Source: Bacteroidales bacterium
Lineage (GTDB): Bacteria; Bacteroidota; Bacteroidia; Bacteroidales; F082
DNA: 64,000 nucleotides
Direction of reading: 5' to 3'
NCBI GenBank assembly: GCA_017537965.1
Contig: JAFYJV010000001.1
Location: 55,003 to 119,002, forward strand
In this document: positions 15,754 through 24,015 of the stretch, piece by piece
Numbering within the stretch: the stretch's first letter is position 1
How the letters are laid out: the number at the start of each line of letters is the position of its first letter
Position numbers and translations under genes: made by a program
The notes under the pieces: model-generated
The model's input: the letters and a program-made list of their open reading frames with translations, nothing else
Told to the model about the DNA's origin: nothing
Database searches by the model: none

Positions 15754-16632
15754 ATGAATCCGAAAACAGAAGAGCAATGGACCACGGTCATCAAACCTCG
15801 TAACAAACTTCTCGAGGTGAATCTGAAGGAACTGTGGGATTATAGGGATTTGATTTCCCTTTTCGTCAAGCGTAATATCATCACCCAGTACAAGCAGACC
15901 ATTTTGGGTCCGTTATGGTTTGTGGTGCAGCCTGCCTTGACGGTGATCATGTACATGATCGTGTTCGGTGGCATTGCCGGCATTCCCACCGACGGAGTGC
16001 CGAGGCCGTTGTTCTATTTGGCGGGTACCTGCATGTGGGCATATTTTTCGGACTGTCTGACGAAGACTTCCAATACCTTTGTGGCCAACTCGGGCATTTT
16101 CGGGAAGGTGTATTTCCCACGTTTGTCGATGCCCATTGCCGATGTGGTGTCGAATCTGTTGCGTTTTGGCATCCAGTTCGGCTTTTTCATGGTCGTCTAT
16201 GCCATCTATGCCATCATTGGGGATTCAGGGGCGCATTTCAACTGGCATGCCTTGCTGTTTCCGGTGTTGGTCGTGATGTTGGCTGGTTTGGCCTTGGGCT
16301 TTGGCATTTTGATCTCTTCGATGACCACTAAATACCGTGACTTACAGGTGTTGTTTTCGTTTATCGTACAGTTGTGGATGTACGCTACGCCTATCGTCTA
16401 TCCCTTGTCGCAGACCAAGGGCATGTATTGGAGTGGCATTCCGGTTCACAAGTTGATGTGCTTGAATCCAGTCACTCCGGTTATTGAGACTTTCAAGTAT
16501 GGCTTTCTGGGCGCCGGTGAGTTTGTGGGTTGGCGTTGGTTGATTTACAGTTTTGTCTTTATGGGGGTGCTTTTGGCGCTGGGTATCGTGATTTTCAACA
16601 AAGTCCAGAAGAGTTTCATGGATACGGTTTAG
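15754..16632 (+). CDS. wzm: ABC-2 polysaccharide exporter permease Wzm
   Basis: A 292-residue inner-membrane permease of the Wzm/KpsM type. A cytosolic N-terminus with the amphipathic LWDYRDLISLFVKRNI segment leads into about six membrane helices (for example GPLWFVVQPALTVIMYMIVF). The motif TKYRDLQVLFSFIVQLWMY is characteristic of O-antigen exporters. With Wzt it moves the finished lipid-linked polysaccharide across the inner membrane. The ATG at 15754 is preferred to one at 15691 because the intervening residues are not family-like. Confidence 0.9.
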   Translation: MNPKTEEQWTTVIKPRNKLLEVNLKELWDYRDLISLFVKRNIITQYKQTILGPLWFVVQPALTVIMYMIVFGGIAGIPTDGVPRPLFYLAGTCMWAYFSDCLTKTSNTFVANSGIFGKVYFPRLSMPIADVVSNLLRFGIQFGFFMVVYAIYAIIGDSGAHFNWHALLFPVLVVMLAGLALGFGILISSMTTKYRDLQVLFSFIVQLWMYATPIVYPLSQTKGMYWSGIPVHKLMCLNPVTPVIETFKYGFLGAGEFVGWRWLIYSFVFMGVLLALGIVIFNKVQKSFMDTV

Positions 16633-16636
16633 ATGA

Positions 16637-16670
16637 GAAGATAGAAGACAGAAGTCAGAAGTAAGAATTT
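16637..16670. repeat. Heptameric repeat array (4-5 units) after wzm
   Basis: GAAGATA, GAAGACA, GAAGTCA, GAAGTAA and a partial GAATTT. These are reverse-orientation units of the TTCTRAC-type family, starting 5 bp after the wzm stop. Confidence 0.8.
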
Positions 16671-16713
16671 GACTACGGAAATAGATATTAACAACATCAG
16701 CAAGCAAAAACAG
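16669..16713 (+). pseudogene. Probable remnant of a wzt 5' end (copy A)
   Basis: Read in frame from TTG at 16669 this segment encodes TTEIDINNISKQ, matching the Wzt start STAIEFDNISKQ. By my count 29 of 39 bases agree with copy B at 17917, and the last 15 (AAC ATC AGC AAG CAA) are identical. It lies where wzt would be expected directly after wzm, and runs in frame into the cytidylyltransferase gene, whose own ATG is at 16714. Confidence 0.55.
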
Positions 16714-17169
16714 ATGTACAATAACAGAATCGTTGTTTACACTTCTGGAACTTTCGACATGTTCCACTCCAATCATTTGAAGATGATCGAGTATGCCCGT
16801 GGCTTGGGCGACACGCTCATCGTGGGCGTGAGCACCGATGAACTAGTAGCCAGTTATAAGAATCCTCCTATCATTCCTTTTGAAGAGAGGATAGCAATAA
16901 TAAAGGCCTTGAAGTATCCCGATATTGTCATTCCTCAACGCTCTCTTGACCACACTGAGGCGGTGAAAAAGATGAATATCGATGTCTTTGTCGTTGGCGA
17001 TGACTGGGTGGGCAAGTACGATTACTTGAGGGAACTCGGAGTCACTGTTTTCTATTTCCCCAGGGGAGAAGGCGCCTCAACCACGGGCATTAAGAAGACT
17101 ATCTTGGACCGTTATGAAGGTGCTATTAAACAAATCGACAATCAACCAAATCCAGATGTGGTGAAATGA
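16714..17169 (+). CDS. Cytidylyltransferase of the TagD/glycerol-3-phosphate type
   Basis: A 151-residue nucleotidyltransferase. TSGTFDMFHSNHLKMIE holds the HxxH nucleotide-binding motif, and GEGASTTGIKK corresponds to the C-terminal ST-rich signature (ISTTxIK) of TagD. It should make a CDP-activated alditol or related phosphate for the glycan. The next gene, an SDR, overlaps it by 4 bp. The pair may supply a CDP-alditol, as cytidylyltransferase/reductase pairs do elsewhere; the exact substrate is not deducible. The ATG at 16714 is chosen over TTG 16669, since the extra residues match a wzt fragment. Confidence 0.78.
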   Translation: MYNNRIVVYTSGTFDMFHSNHLKMIEYARGLGDTLIVGVSTDELVASYKNPPIIPFEERIAIIKALKYPDIVIPQRSLDHTEAVKKMNIDVFVVGDDWVGKYDYLRELGVTVFYFPRGEGASTTGIKKTILDRYEGAIKQIDNQPNPDVVK

Positions 17170-17894
17170 AAGCTTTGGTCGCAGGTGGGAGTTCGGGTAT
17201 CGGCTTGTCGATTGTGCTTGATTTAGTGGGAAGAGAAGAGTTCGAACAAGTCTATGTCCTTGATAAGGCCGAATTTCCCAATGACTATAAGGCCGAAAAG
17301 GTTGTGTTTTCACGATGCGATTTTGCCCAAGGTGACTTGTCGGTATTGGATGGGATGAACGACATTCAGGCGCTTTTTATCACTGCAGGCTTTGGACATT
17401 TGAAGTTGTTCCAAGAGTTGTCCGATGACTACATTCAGGACAGTTTTTCCGTTAATTCCGTGGCGCCAATTCGGATACTTCGCCACTATTATAGCCGTCT
17501 GCTCTCACAAGAAGATTTCTATTGTGCCGTGATGGTGAGCATTGCTGCGCGTCTTTCTTCGCCATTGTTCAGTGTATATAGTGCAACCAAGGCGGCCTTG
17601 AGCAAGTTCATTGAGGCAGTCAATGTGGAATTGGACGTTCAAGGAAGTCAAAATCGGATCTTGGAAGTCTCGCCTGGTTCGATGAAAGGGACAAGCTTCA
17701 CAGGAGGTGTCTCACATCCTGAGCAAACTGCAGCTTTGGCATTAGAGATCATCGAAAGAGCCATGCGGCATGAAGATCTTTTCATTCCCCAGTATGAGGA
17801 TGTCTTCAAAGATGTGATTGCCCGCTATGAGGCTGATGCCCATGGGTTTGGGGTGGACAGTTATTGGTACAAGAAAAAGCAGGGAAGGGTGTAA
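17166..17894 (+). CDS. Short-chain dehydrogenase/reductase
   Basis: A classical SDR of 242 residues: GGSSGIG near the N-terminus binds NAD(P), SVNSVAPI and MVSIAA carry the Asn and Ser of the tetrad, and YSATK is the catalytic YxxxK. The 4-bp overlap with the cytidylyltransferase gene implies a joint role, probably reduction of a keto sugar phosphate or alcohol precursor. Cofactor and substrate are inferred only. The two genes form a cassette bracketed by wzt 5'-end copies A and B. Confidence 0.82.
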   Translation: MKALVAGGSSGIGLSIVLDLVGREEFEQVYVLDKAEFPNDYKAEKVVFSRCDFAQGDLSVLDGMNDIQALFITAGFGHLKLFQELSDDYIQDSFSVNSVAPIRILRHYYSRLLSQEDFYCAVMVSIAARLSSPLFSVYSATKAALSKFIEAVNVELDVQGSQNRILEVSPGSMKGTSFTGGVSHPEQTAALALEIIERAMRHEDLFIPQYEDVFKDVIARYEADAHGFGVDSYWYKKKQGRV

Positions 17895-17916
17895 ATCGAG
17901 TTATTAGAATAAAGAT

Positions 17917-18039
17917 ATGTCAACAGCAATAGAATTCGATAACATCAGCAAGCAATACCGCTTGGAGTTGGTTTTGACCCGTACTTTGAGCCGCGACCTG
18001 AACCACTTACAGCATGCTTCGCTATCAAATCAAGACTAA
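17917..18039 (+). pseudogene. Truncated wzt 5' end (copy B)
   Basis: A 40-codon open frame that starts exactly like intact wzt: MSTAIEFDNISKQYRL. By my count the first 87 bases agree with the intact gene at 18995 in 76 positions. Similarity fades after about codon 30, well before any Walker A motif, and the frame ends at TAA. The next ATG overlaps this stop (TAAATG), so the fragment could still serve as a translated leader for the DUF6922-like gene. Confidence 0.85.
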
Positions 18040-18369
18040 ATGAAAATATTTCAAACATATTTCAAGGAGAAAGGAAAGCATCAGATAAATCGAGGTCTGT
18101 TGTGGGAATACCGTTTGGAGAGTTTTGATTGGCAGAAGTATCGTCGGGTAGTTGCCGAACGGGTTATCAAGATGGGGCGGCTTTCTGATTGGTATGGTGC
18201 TTTCGATTTGTATGGAGGCATCCGAGGATTCCGAAAGATTGCGCGTGACGAGGTGGTGGATTTAACCCCTAGAGAATTGGATTTTGCTTGCAGAGCTTTG
18301 AATATTAAGATACAGGATACGAGATGTTACAAACAGGCACAGTCAAGACGGCAACACTTAGGTTGTTGA
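18040..18369 (+). CDS. DUF6922-like protein, probable antitoxin partner
   Basis: A 109-residue protein with GLLWEYRLESFDWQKYRRVV followed by AERVIKMGRLSDW, the pattern I associate with the DUF6922 domain found next to AbiEii-like nucleotidyltransferases. No enzyme motif is visible. The ATG directly follows the stop of the wzt fragment, and the 3' end overlaps the toxin-like gene by 46 bp. By position it should be the antitoxin or regulator of the pair. The family name is from memory of the pattern and needs a profile search. Confidence 0.6.
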   Translation: MKIFQTYFKEKGKHQINRGLLWEYRLESFDWQKYRRVVAERVIKMGRLSDWYGAFDLYGGIRGFRKIARDEVVDLTPRELDFACRALNIKIQDTRCYKQAQSRRQHLGC

Positions 18370-18980
18370 AGGCATTGCAGTCAGAGCCAACGTTTATCTC
18401 TACGAGACTAGTAGGAGGAACGGCGTTGTCATTACAAATTGGGCATCGCGAGAGTGATGACTTGGATTTGTTTAGCGTAGACCCATTGAACATGCCAATG
18501 GCACAATCAGTGCTAATTAACAAATACCAGTTTGTACCTTCGGTCGTTGAAGAAAACACATTTATTGGTTTTGTGAATGGAGTGAAAATAGATGTCATTT
18601 ACCATCCGTTTCCATGGTTGGAGGATTATATATCCGAGGATGGAATTCGTGTGGCTTCTGTCGCTGATATTGCTGCCATGAAGATGCACGCCATTATCAA
18701 TTCGGGTAAGCGTCCTAAGGATTTCGTGGACATAGCTTTTCTTTCGATGCGTTTTTCTTACAATGAATTAAAGCACCTTCTGCTTAAACGTTATCCTGCT
18801 TACGATCCCATTATGGCCGATAAGGCAATCATATATTTTGGTGACATTGATGAGGAATTGGTGCCCGAGATCCGTATGTTGGGCTATGCTTTTGATTTCG
18901 AGCTCATTCAAAAGCGGATCGTCAAAATGACAGACTATCCCGACAAAGTCTATGCTACCGCACCATTAAAGCGGATTTGA
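18324..18980 (+). CDS. AbiEii/AbiGii-like nucleotidyltransferase (toxin component)
   Basis: A 218-residue protein with the DNA-polymerase-beta-like core VGGTALSLQIGHRESDDLDLF (GG-x-AL and the D-x-D metal site), a third acidic strand (VKIDVIYH) and the helical VADIAAMKMHAI block with a conserved Lys. This is the AbiEii/AbiGii toxin family, which modifies RNA or other targets and is countered by a partner. It lies inside the O-antigen locus between wzt fragment B and the intact wzt, with the DUF6922-like gene upstream. Confidence 0.75.
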   Translation: MLQTGTVKTATLRLLKALQSEPTFISTRLVGGTALSLQIGHRESDDLDLFSVDPLNMPMAQSVLINKYQFVPSVVEENTFIGFVNGVKIDVIYHPFPWLEDYISEDGIRVASVADIAAMKMHAIINSGKRPKDFVDIAFLSMRFSYNELKHLLLKRYPAYDPIMADKAIIYFGDIDEELVPEIRMLGYAFDFELIQKRIVKMTDYPDKVYATAPLKRI

Positions 18981-18994
18981 AAAAACTTAACGTT

Positions 18995-20266
18995 ATGTCA
19001 ACTGCAATAGAATTCGATAACATTAGCAAGCAATACCGCTTGGGTTTGGTTTCGACCAAGACCTTGAGCCACGACCTCAACCGTTGGTGGCAGACTTCGG
19101 TGTTGCACAAGGAAGACCCCTATTTGCAAATTGGTTCAGTGAACGATCGTTCGTCAGCCGCCGACAGTGAATACGTGTGGGCTTTGCGCGACATCAATTT
19201 CAAGGTGGAACAGGGCGATGTGGTCGGTATCATCGGCAAGAACGGTGCTGGCAAAAGTACTTTGTTGAAACTCTTGTCGAGGGTGACTGGCCCAACTACG
19301 GGTACCATCAAAGCGAAAGGACGTATCGGTTCTTTGTTGGAAGTGGGTACGGGCTTCCATCAGGAGATGACGGGACGTGAAAACATTTACATGAACGGTG
19401 CCATTTTGGGTATGACCAAGCAAGAGATTTCCAAGAAATTGGATGAGATTGTTGATTTCAGCGGTTGTGAGCGTTATATTGACACGCCAGTGAAGCGTTA
19501 TTCCAGTGGTATGATGGTTCGTCTTGGATTTGCCGTTGCCGCCCACCTTGATCCTGAAATCCTTGTGGTCGATGAAGTGCTTGCCGTTGGCGATGCTGAG
19601 TTTCAGAAGAAAGCCATTGGTAAGATGCAAGATGTGAGCAGGGGAGAAGGTAGAACGGTGTTGTTTGTGAGTCATAACATGGCTTCCGTGAAGAAATTGT
19701 GCAGAACTGGAATGCTGTTGCAAAACGGTACGATTAAGACTACGGGATTGATAAATGAAGTGGTTGAGGCATATATCGGGGGGGATGAAAAATCCCAAAA
19801 TGTATATTTTGATGATTTGCAAAGTGCTCCCGGGAATGAAAAGCTTCGTATTAGGTCGTTTGAAGTGATGCCGTTGGATGGGAGCAATACCGTCAATGTT
19901 GAGACGGGTCTTAGGTTCAAGGTGGTGTTTATGAATTATCAGCCCAATATCATGATGGATGCCACTTTTGAACTTCATACGATTGAGGAAGTTGTTGTTT
20001 TCCAAGCGGGTAAAGTGCTGACTCCTGAAAAAGAATCCAAAACAGGATTGTATTCTGTGGAGTTTGATATTCCTCCTTTTACGTTGAACACCGGATTGTA
20101 CAAGATGATTCTTTGGTTCGGAGAGAACCAGCGTTATCTGCTATGGGGTTATTATGAGCATGTTTTTGAGATTGAGAATACACTGACAGGCCAAGGCTAT
20201 AACATGAATACCATTCCAGGTGTGATGAAACCAAGGTTTGAATTTCGTCAAGAGTATTTAGGTTGA
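18995..20266 (+). CDS. wzt: ABC exporter ATPase Wzt with carbohydrate-binding C-domain
   Basis: A 423-residue ATPase starting MSTAIEFDN. The nucleotide-binding domain (1-about 255) has Walker A GKNGAGKST, signature YSSGM, Walker B ILVVDEVLAVGD and the H-loop VSHN. The region 260-423 is a Wzt-C-like beta-sandwich (YFDDLQSAPGNEKLRIRSFE ...), which in known systems recognises the chain terminus before export. It is separated from wzm by two cassettes, although the two products must form one transporter. A TTG at 18977 is rejected as start. Confidence 0.92.
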   Translation: MSTAIEFDNISKQYRLGLVSTKTLSHDLNRWWQTSVLHKEDPYLQIGSVNDRSSAADSEYVWALRDINFKVEQGDVVGIIGKNGAGKSTLLKLLSRVTGPTTGTIKAKGRIGSLLEVGTGFHQEMTGRENIYMNGAILGMTKQEISKKLDEIVDFSGCERYIDTPVKRYSSGMMVRLGFAVAAHLDPEILVVDEVLAVGDAEFQKKAIGKMQDVSRGEGRTVLFVSHNMASVKKLCRTGMLLQNGTIKTTGLINEVVEAYIGGDEKSQNVYFDDLQSAPGNEKLRIRSFEVMPLDGSNTVNVETGLRFKVVFMNYQPNIMMDATFELHTIEEVVVFQAGKVLTPEKESKTGLYSVEFDIPPFTLNTGLYKMILWFGENQRYLLWGYYEHVFEIENTLTGQGYNMNTIPGVMKPRFEFRQEYLG

Positions 20267-20267
20267 T

Positions 20268-20675
20268 ATGGAAACTAAAATAATCAATCTTCCCAAGATC
20301 TTTGACCAGCGTGGTAATTTATCGTTTATTGAGGAAGAGAATCATGTGCCATTCAAGGTGAAACGCACTTTTTGGATTTACGATGTGCCAGGAGGGGAAA
20401 ACAGGGGTGGACATGCTTTCCGAGATACTGAAGAGTTCATTGTGGCTTTGTCAGGCAGTTTTGATGTGGTTCTTCACGACGGAGAGAAGGAACTAGTGTT
20501 CCAATTGAATCGTTCTTATTACGGATTGTATGTGCCAAAAATGATGTGGCGTGAGATGCGGAATTTTTCTACCAATTCCTTGGCGTTGGTGTTGGCGTCC
20601 ACTCCGTATAATCCTGATGATTACATAAGAGATTTTGAAGGATATAAAGAACTGACAAGATGCAAGCAAGTGTGA
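20268..20675 (+). CDS. FdtA/QdtA-like sugar 3,4-ketoisomerase paralogue lacking HAH
   Basis: A 135-residue cupin of the FdtA/QdtA (WxcM-like) family, which isomerise dTDP-4-keto-6-deoxyglucose to the 3-keto sugar. The family signature RGGHAH reads RGGHAF here (H49 kept, Phe at 51). The second His is regarded as part of the active site, so activity may be lost or altered. YGLYVPKMMWREM and the C-terminal NPDDYIRDF are typical. The gene starts right after wzt and overlaps its normal-looking paralogue by 16 bp. It may be a binding or structural partner in a heteromer. Confidence 0.75.
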   Translation: METKIINLPKIFDQRGNLSFIEEENHVPFKVKRTFWIYDVPGGENRGGHAFRDTEEFIVALSGSFDVVLHDGEKELVFQLNRSYYGLYVPKMMWREMRNFSTNSLALVLASTPYNPDDYIRDFEGYKELTRCKQV

Positions 20676-21076
20676 ATGATTGCAGGATCGTGGAACTGGA
20701 TCGGCATCATAGCGACCGACAGGGAGATTTGTCTGTTGTGGAAAATGGAAAAGATGTGCCTTTTGCTGTGAAGCGGGTTTACTATTTGTATGATATCCCG
20801 GGAGGCGAGGAGCGGGGGGGGCATGCCCATAAGTTGCTACGACAATTGATCGTCGCCGCTAGTGGCAGCTTTACAGTGGTTTTGGATGATGGTCGGGAGA
20901 AACGTTCAATTACGTTGAATAGACCATATCAAGGCTTGCTCGTGGTGCCAGGTATTTGGCGTGAGTTGATCGATTTCTCGTCTGGTGCGATATGCTTAGT
21001 CCTGGCATCGGAAAAGTATGATGAGGGGGATTACATAAGAGACTATGATGTTTTTTTGATGAATAAGCAATTATGA
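20660..21076 (+). CDS. FdtA/QdtA-like dTDP-sugar 3,4-ketoisomerase
   Basis: The second cupin (138 aa) has the intact signature RGGHAH (H55, H57), VVPGIWRELIDFS and YDEGDYIRDY. It should convert dTDP-4-keto-6-deoxyglucose into a 3-keto isomer, the substrate for the aminotransferase at 21852. RmlA and RmlB, needed to make the precursor, are not in the window. It overlaps the next gene by 4 bp. Confidence 0.8.
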   Translation: MQASVNDCRIVELDRHHSDRQGDLSVVENGKDVPFAVKRVYYLYDIPGGEERGGHAHKLLRQLIVAASGSFTVVLDDGREKRSITLNRPYQGLLVVPGIWRELIDFSSGAICLVLASEKYDEGDYIRDYDVFLMNKQL

Positions 21077-21855
21077 AAATGGACATGTTTACAGGTGTGG
21101 GACGAATTGTTAGTCCATTGGCAAAAGTGGGAAAAAATGTTCGTATAGGCGACCGCACTATCATCTATGACAATGTTGAAATTGGCGATAATACTACGAT
21201 TTGTAATGATTGTATTATCGGTGAACCATTGAACTCATACTATATTGGAGCCGACAAATATGAGAATCCCAGAACCATCATTGGTGCTGATTCTCTTATT
21301 CGTAGTCATACCATCATTTATGCAGGTAACATCATTGGCGACCATTTTCAAACAGGTCATCGGGTGACAGTTCGTGAGAATACGATGTTTGGCTCTCATT
21401 GTAGTTTGGGTACGCTTGATGATATTCAGGGACACTCTGAGTTTGGTAACTATTGCCGTTTGCATAGCAATGTACACATTGGGCAACATTCCAAATTGGG
21501 TAATTTTGTTTTTGTATATCCGTATGTGGTTTTTACCAACGACCCTACACCACCATCTGAAACATTGATAGGCCCTACGGTTGGGGATTATACGCAAATT
21601 GCCACGGGAAGTTTATTGCTTCCAGGTGTGAAAATAGGCAAGCATTGTGTAATTGGAGCCTGTTCATTGGTGTCTAAAGACGTCGGTGATTTCATGTTGG
21701 TTATGGGTGTTCCGGCCAAACCTGTGAAAGACGTGAGGGAGATAGTTGACAGATCTTCCGGAGAATCGCATTATCCTTGGCCCTATCATTTTGACAGAGG
21801 TATGCCGTGGAGTGAAGTTGGATTTGAGGAATGGAAAAAAAAGGCTGAAAAATGA
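21073..21855 (+). CDS. Left-handed beta-helix N-acetyltransferase, FdtC-like
   Basis: A 260-residue hexapeptide-repeat transferase. Long runs of IG-x-x-x-x repeats ([36 protein letters not shown]) build the beta-helix, and the end of the domain is [21 protein letters not shown]. Position between ketoisomerase and aminotransferase suggests acetylation of the 3-amino group of a dTDP-3-amino-3,6-dideoxyhexose (Fuc3N or Qui3N). The acyl donor is presumably acetyl-CoA. Overlaps both neighbours by 4 bp. Confidence 0.75.
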   Translation: MKMDMFTGVGRIVSPLAKVGKNVRIGDRTIIYDNVEIGDNTTICNDCIIGEPLNSYYIGADKYENPRTIIGADSLIRSHTIIYAGNIIGDHFQTGHRVTVRENTMFGSHCSLGTLDDIQGHSEFGNYCRLHSNVHIGQHSKLGNFVFVYPYVVFTNDPTPPSETLIGPTVGDYTQIATGSLLLPGVKIGKHCVIGACSLVSKDVGDFMLVMGVPAKPVKDVREIVDRSSGESHYPWPYHFDRGMPWSEVGFEEWKKKAEK

Positions 21856-22961
21856 TCTCTTTTTTGTCTCTAAAAGACATTACAGCTACGTATAACGATG
21901 AAATCCACCGGGCAATACGCCGCGTGGTGGATAGTGGCTGGTATCTTCAAGGAGAGGAAAATGCTGCTTTTGAGCACAACTATGCCGAGTATATAGGTAC
22001 GAAGCACTGCGTAGGTGTGGCTAATGGTCTCGACGCCTTGATTTGGATTTTGCGCGCCTACAAGGAACTAGGCGTCATGCAAGATGGCGATGAGGTGATC
22101 GTGCCTGCAAATACTTATATTGCCTCTATTCTCGCCATTACGGAAAACAATCTGGTTCCTGTATTAGTTGAGCCAGGATACGAGACTTTAGAGATTGATG
22201 ATGCGTTGATTGAATCCAAGATTTCTAGTAAGACAAAAGCCATCATGGTAGTCCATCTTTATGGCCGTTGTGCCTATACGAAAAAGATCGGGGAGTTGTG
22301 CGAGAAATACCATCTGAAGCTGATTGAGGATAATGCCCAAGCTCACGGCTGTCGATTTGATGAGAGAAGGACAGGTTCATTGGGCGATGCCGCTGGTCAT
22401 AGTTTCTATCCCGGCAAAAACCTTGGAGCTTTGGGCGATGGTGGGGCAGTTACAACGAATGACAGTGAGCTTGTCGAGTGTATTCGATCTTTGGCAAATT
22501 ATGGGTCCACAAAGAAATATGTGTTTAAGTATTGTGGACGCAATAGCCGTTTGGATGAGATTCAGGCTGCGGTGCTGAATGTCAAATTGCACCATCTTGA
22601 TGAGGACAATCGTTTGCGTCAACAGGTGGCAGCGTATTATTACAATCAAATCAACAACCCTTTGGTGAGCTTGCCAAAGCGTATTCCAGACAATAATAAC
22701 GTATATCATTTGTTTCCGATTCTTTGCAAACACCGTGACGAGTTACAGCGGCATTTGACCGACAATGGAGTGCAAACGTTGATACATTATCCCATCCCGT
22801 CCCATAAGCAAGAGTGCTATCTAAAAAACGGTTTGAAGTTGTCATCAGACCCTTTGCCGATAACTGAAGTTTTAGCAAATACTGAACTTAGTATCCCAAT
22901 GAGTCCTTGTTTGAATATGGAAGACTTACAATATATTGTTAGGGTAATTAATTTGTTTTGA
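21852..22961 (+). CDS. DegT-family dTDP-3-keto-sugar aminotransferase, FdtB-like
   Basis: A PLP-dependent aminotransferase (369 aa): [17 protein letters not shown] and the Schiff-base lysine K189 in [14 protein letters not shown]. Together with the ketoisomerase and acetyltransferase it would give a dTDP-3-acetamido-3,6-dideoxyhexose (Fuc3NAc or Qui3NAc; the epimer cannot be told). It is the last of the tightly coupled four-gene sugar-nucleotide group before the glycosyltransferases. Confidence 0.83.
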   Translation: MISFLSLKDITATYNDEIHRAIRRVVDSGWYLQGEENAAFEHNYAEYIGTKHCVGVANGLDALIWILRAYKELGVMQDGDEVIVPANTYIASILAITENNLVPVLVEPGYETLEIDDALIESKISSKTKAIMVVHLYGRCAYTKKIGELCEKYHLKLIEDNAQAHGCRFDERRTGSLGDAAGHSFYPGKNLGALGDGGAVTTNDSELVECIRSLANYGSTKKYVFKYCGRNSRLDEIQAAVLNVKLHHLDEDNRLRQQVAAYYYNQINNPLVSLPKRIPDNNNVYHLFPILCKHRDELQRHLTDNGVQTLIHYPIPSHKQECYLKNGLKLSSDPLPITEVLANTELSIPMSPCLNMEDLQYIVRVINLF

Positions 22962-22963
22962 TT

Positions 22964-23980
22964 ATGGTTGTTTTTGATGAAGAATTGGTTACAAACCCAG
23001 TTGTATCGGCAGCGATTATTACCTATAATCATAAGCGTTATTTATCACAGTGTGTTGAAAGTGTTTTATCTCAGATCGCTAGTTTTGATTTTGAAGTTGT
23101 AATTGCTGATGATTGTAGCACAGATGGGACAAGGGAGATTTGCTTGGAATACCAGAAAAAATATCCGCAGAAGGTAAAACTAATCCTTCAAGAAACAAAT
23201 GTTGGACTCATAAACAATTATTGTGCATTACTTCAGGCATGTAGAGGAGATTATATAGCCCAAATCTCAGGAGATGATTACTGGTGTGATAAGAATAAAC
23301 TACAAAGGCAAAAAGAGGCATTGGAGGAAAAAGAGGATTGTGATTTGTGTTATACCAATATCTGTACATGCGATGTTGATGGCAACCTTGATAAGGAAGG
23401 ACTAAGAAAAGGTCATCTTGGTATTACGTTTGAACAACACTTATTTAAAGCTGGTTATTTGGCTGCTAATTCATGGATGTTTCGACAAAGTGTCATTTCG
23501 TATTTGGATTTGCAGCCTTGGTTTGTGGATGAGAGTTTCGCATTGGCGCTTGATGTGTTGGCCCATTCGAAGCTGTATTATCTTGATGAGGTAATGGCTG
23601 TATATCGTTGTCATAAAGGAAGCTCTTCTTTTCCAGATAAAATTGAGGGGACGTTTCGTTTTCAGAAAGGGGTTCTCGATATGCAGATGTATTTTGCGAA
23701 TAAATATTCATGCTCAGACGAAATAAAAAACCGATTGCTTATCCGGGGATACCTTGTGATTCTTCCAATTGCAATTAAAGCAAATAGAGAAGATTTTATA
23801 ATAGAAGCCCGTAAGTATTTGAAGGATCAAAGCTTTGACATTGATGGTATTATCCTGGATTTGAGAGAAGGGAAAAATGCGTTACGTTCACGCGCATACA
23901 AGCTTGGAAAAAGACTTTTGTTTCCTTTCTCATGGGTGAAGAAATTCTATGTGCATCATGTCAAGACGGTTTCTCAATAA
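22964..23980 (+). CDS. Family 2 glycosyltransferase
   Basis: A GT-A enzyme of 338 residues. AAIITYNHKRYLSQCVESVLSQ opens the nucleotide-binding fold, ADDCSTDGT is the first acidic motif, and ISGDDYW the DxD-like metal site. It should add one sugar of the repeat unit on the cytosolic side of the inner membrane. The ATG at 22964, just after the fdtB-like stop, is preferred to the overlapping TTG at 22958. The specific sugar is unknown. Confidence 0.82.
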   Translation: MVVFDEELVTNPVVSAAIITYNHKRYLSQCVESVLSQIASFDFEVVIADDCSTDGTREICLEYQKKYPQKVKLILQETNVGLINNYCALLQACRGDYIAQISGDDYWCDKNKLQRQKEALEEKEDCDLCYTNICTCDVDGNLDKEGLRKGHLGITFEQHLFKAGYLAANSWMFRQSVISYLDLQPWFVDESFALALDVLAHSKLYYLDEVMAVYRCHKGSSSFPDKIEGTFRFQKGVLDMQMYFANKYSCSDEIKNRLLIRGYLVILPIAIKANREDFIIEARKYLKDQSFDIDGIILDLREGKNALRSRAYKLGKRLLFPFSWVKKFYVHHVKTVSQ

Positions 23981-24015
23981 CGTACTATTGTGTAAGTTGG
24001 ATTGTGAATGGAGTT

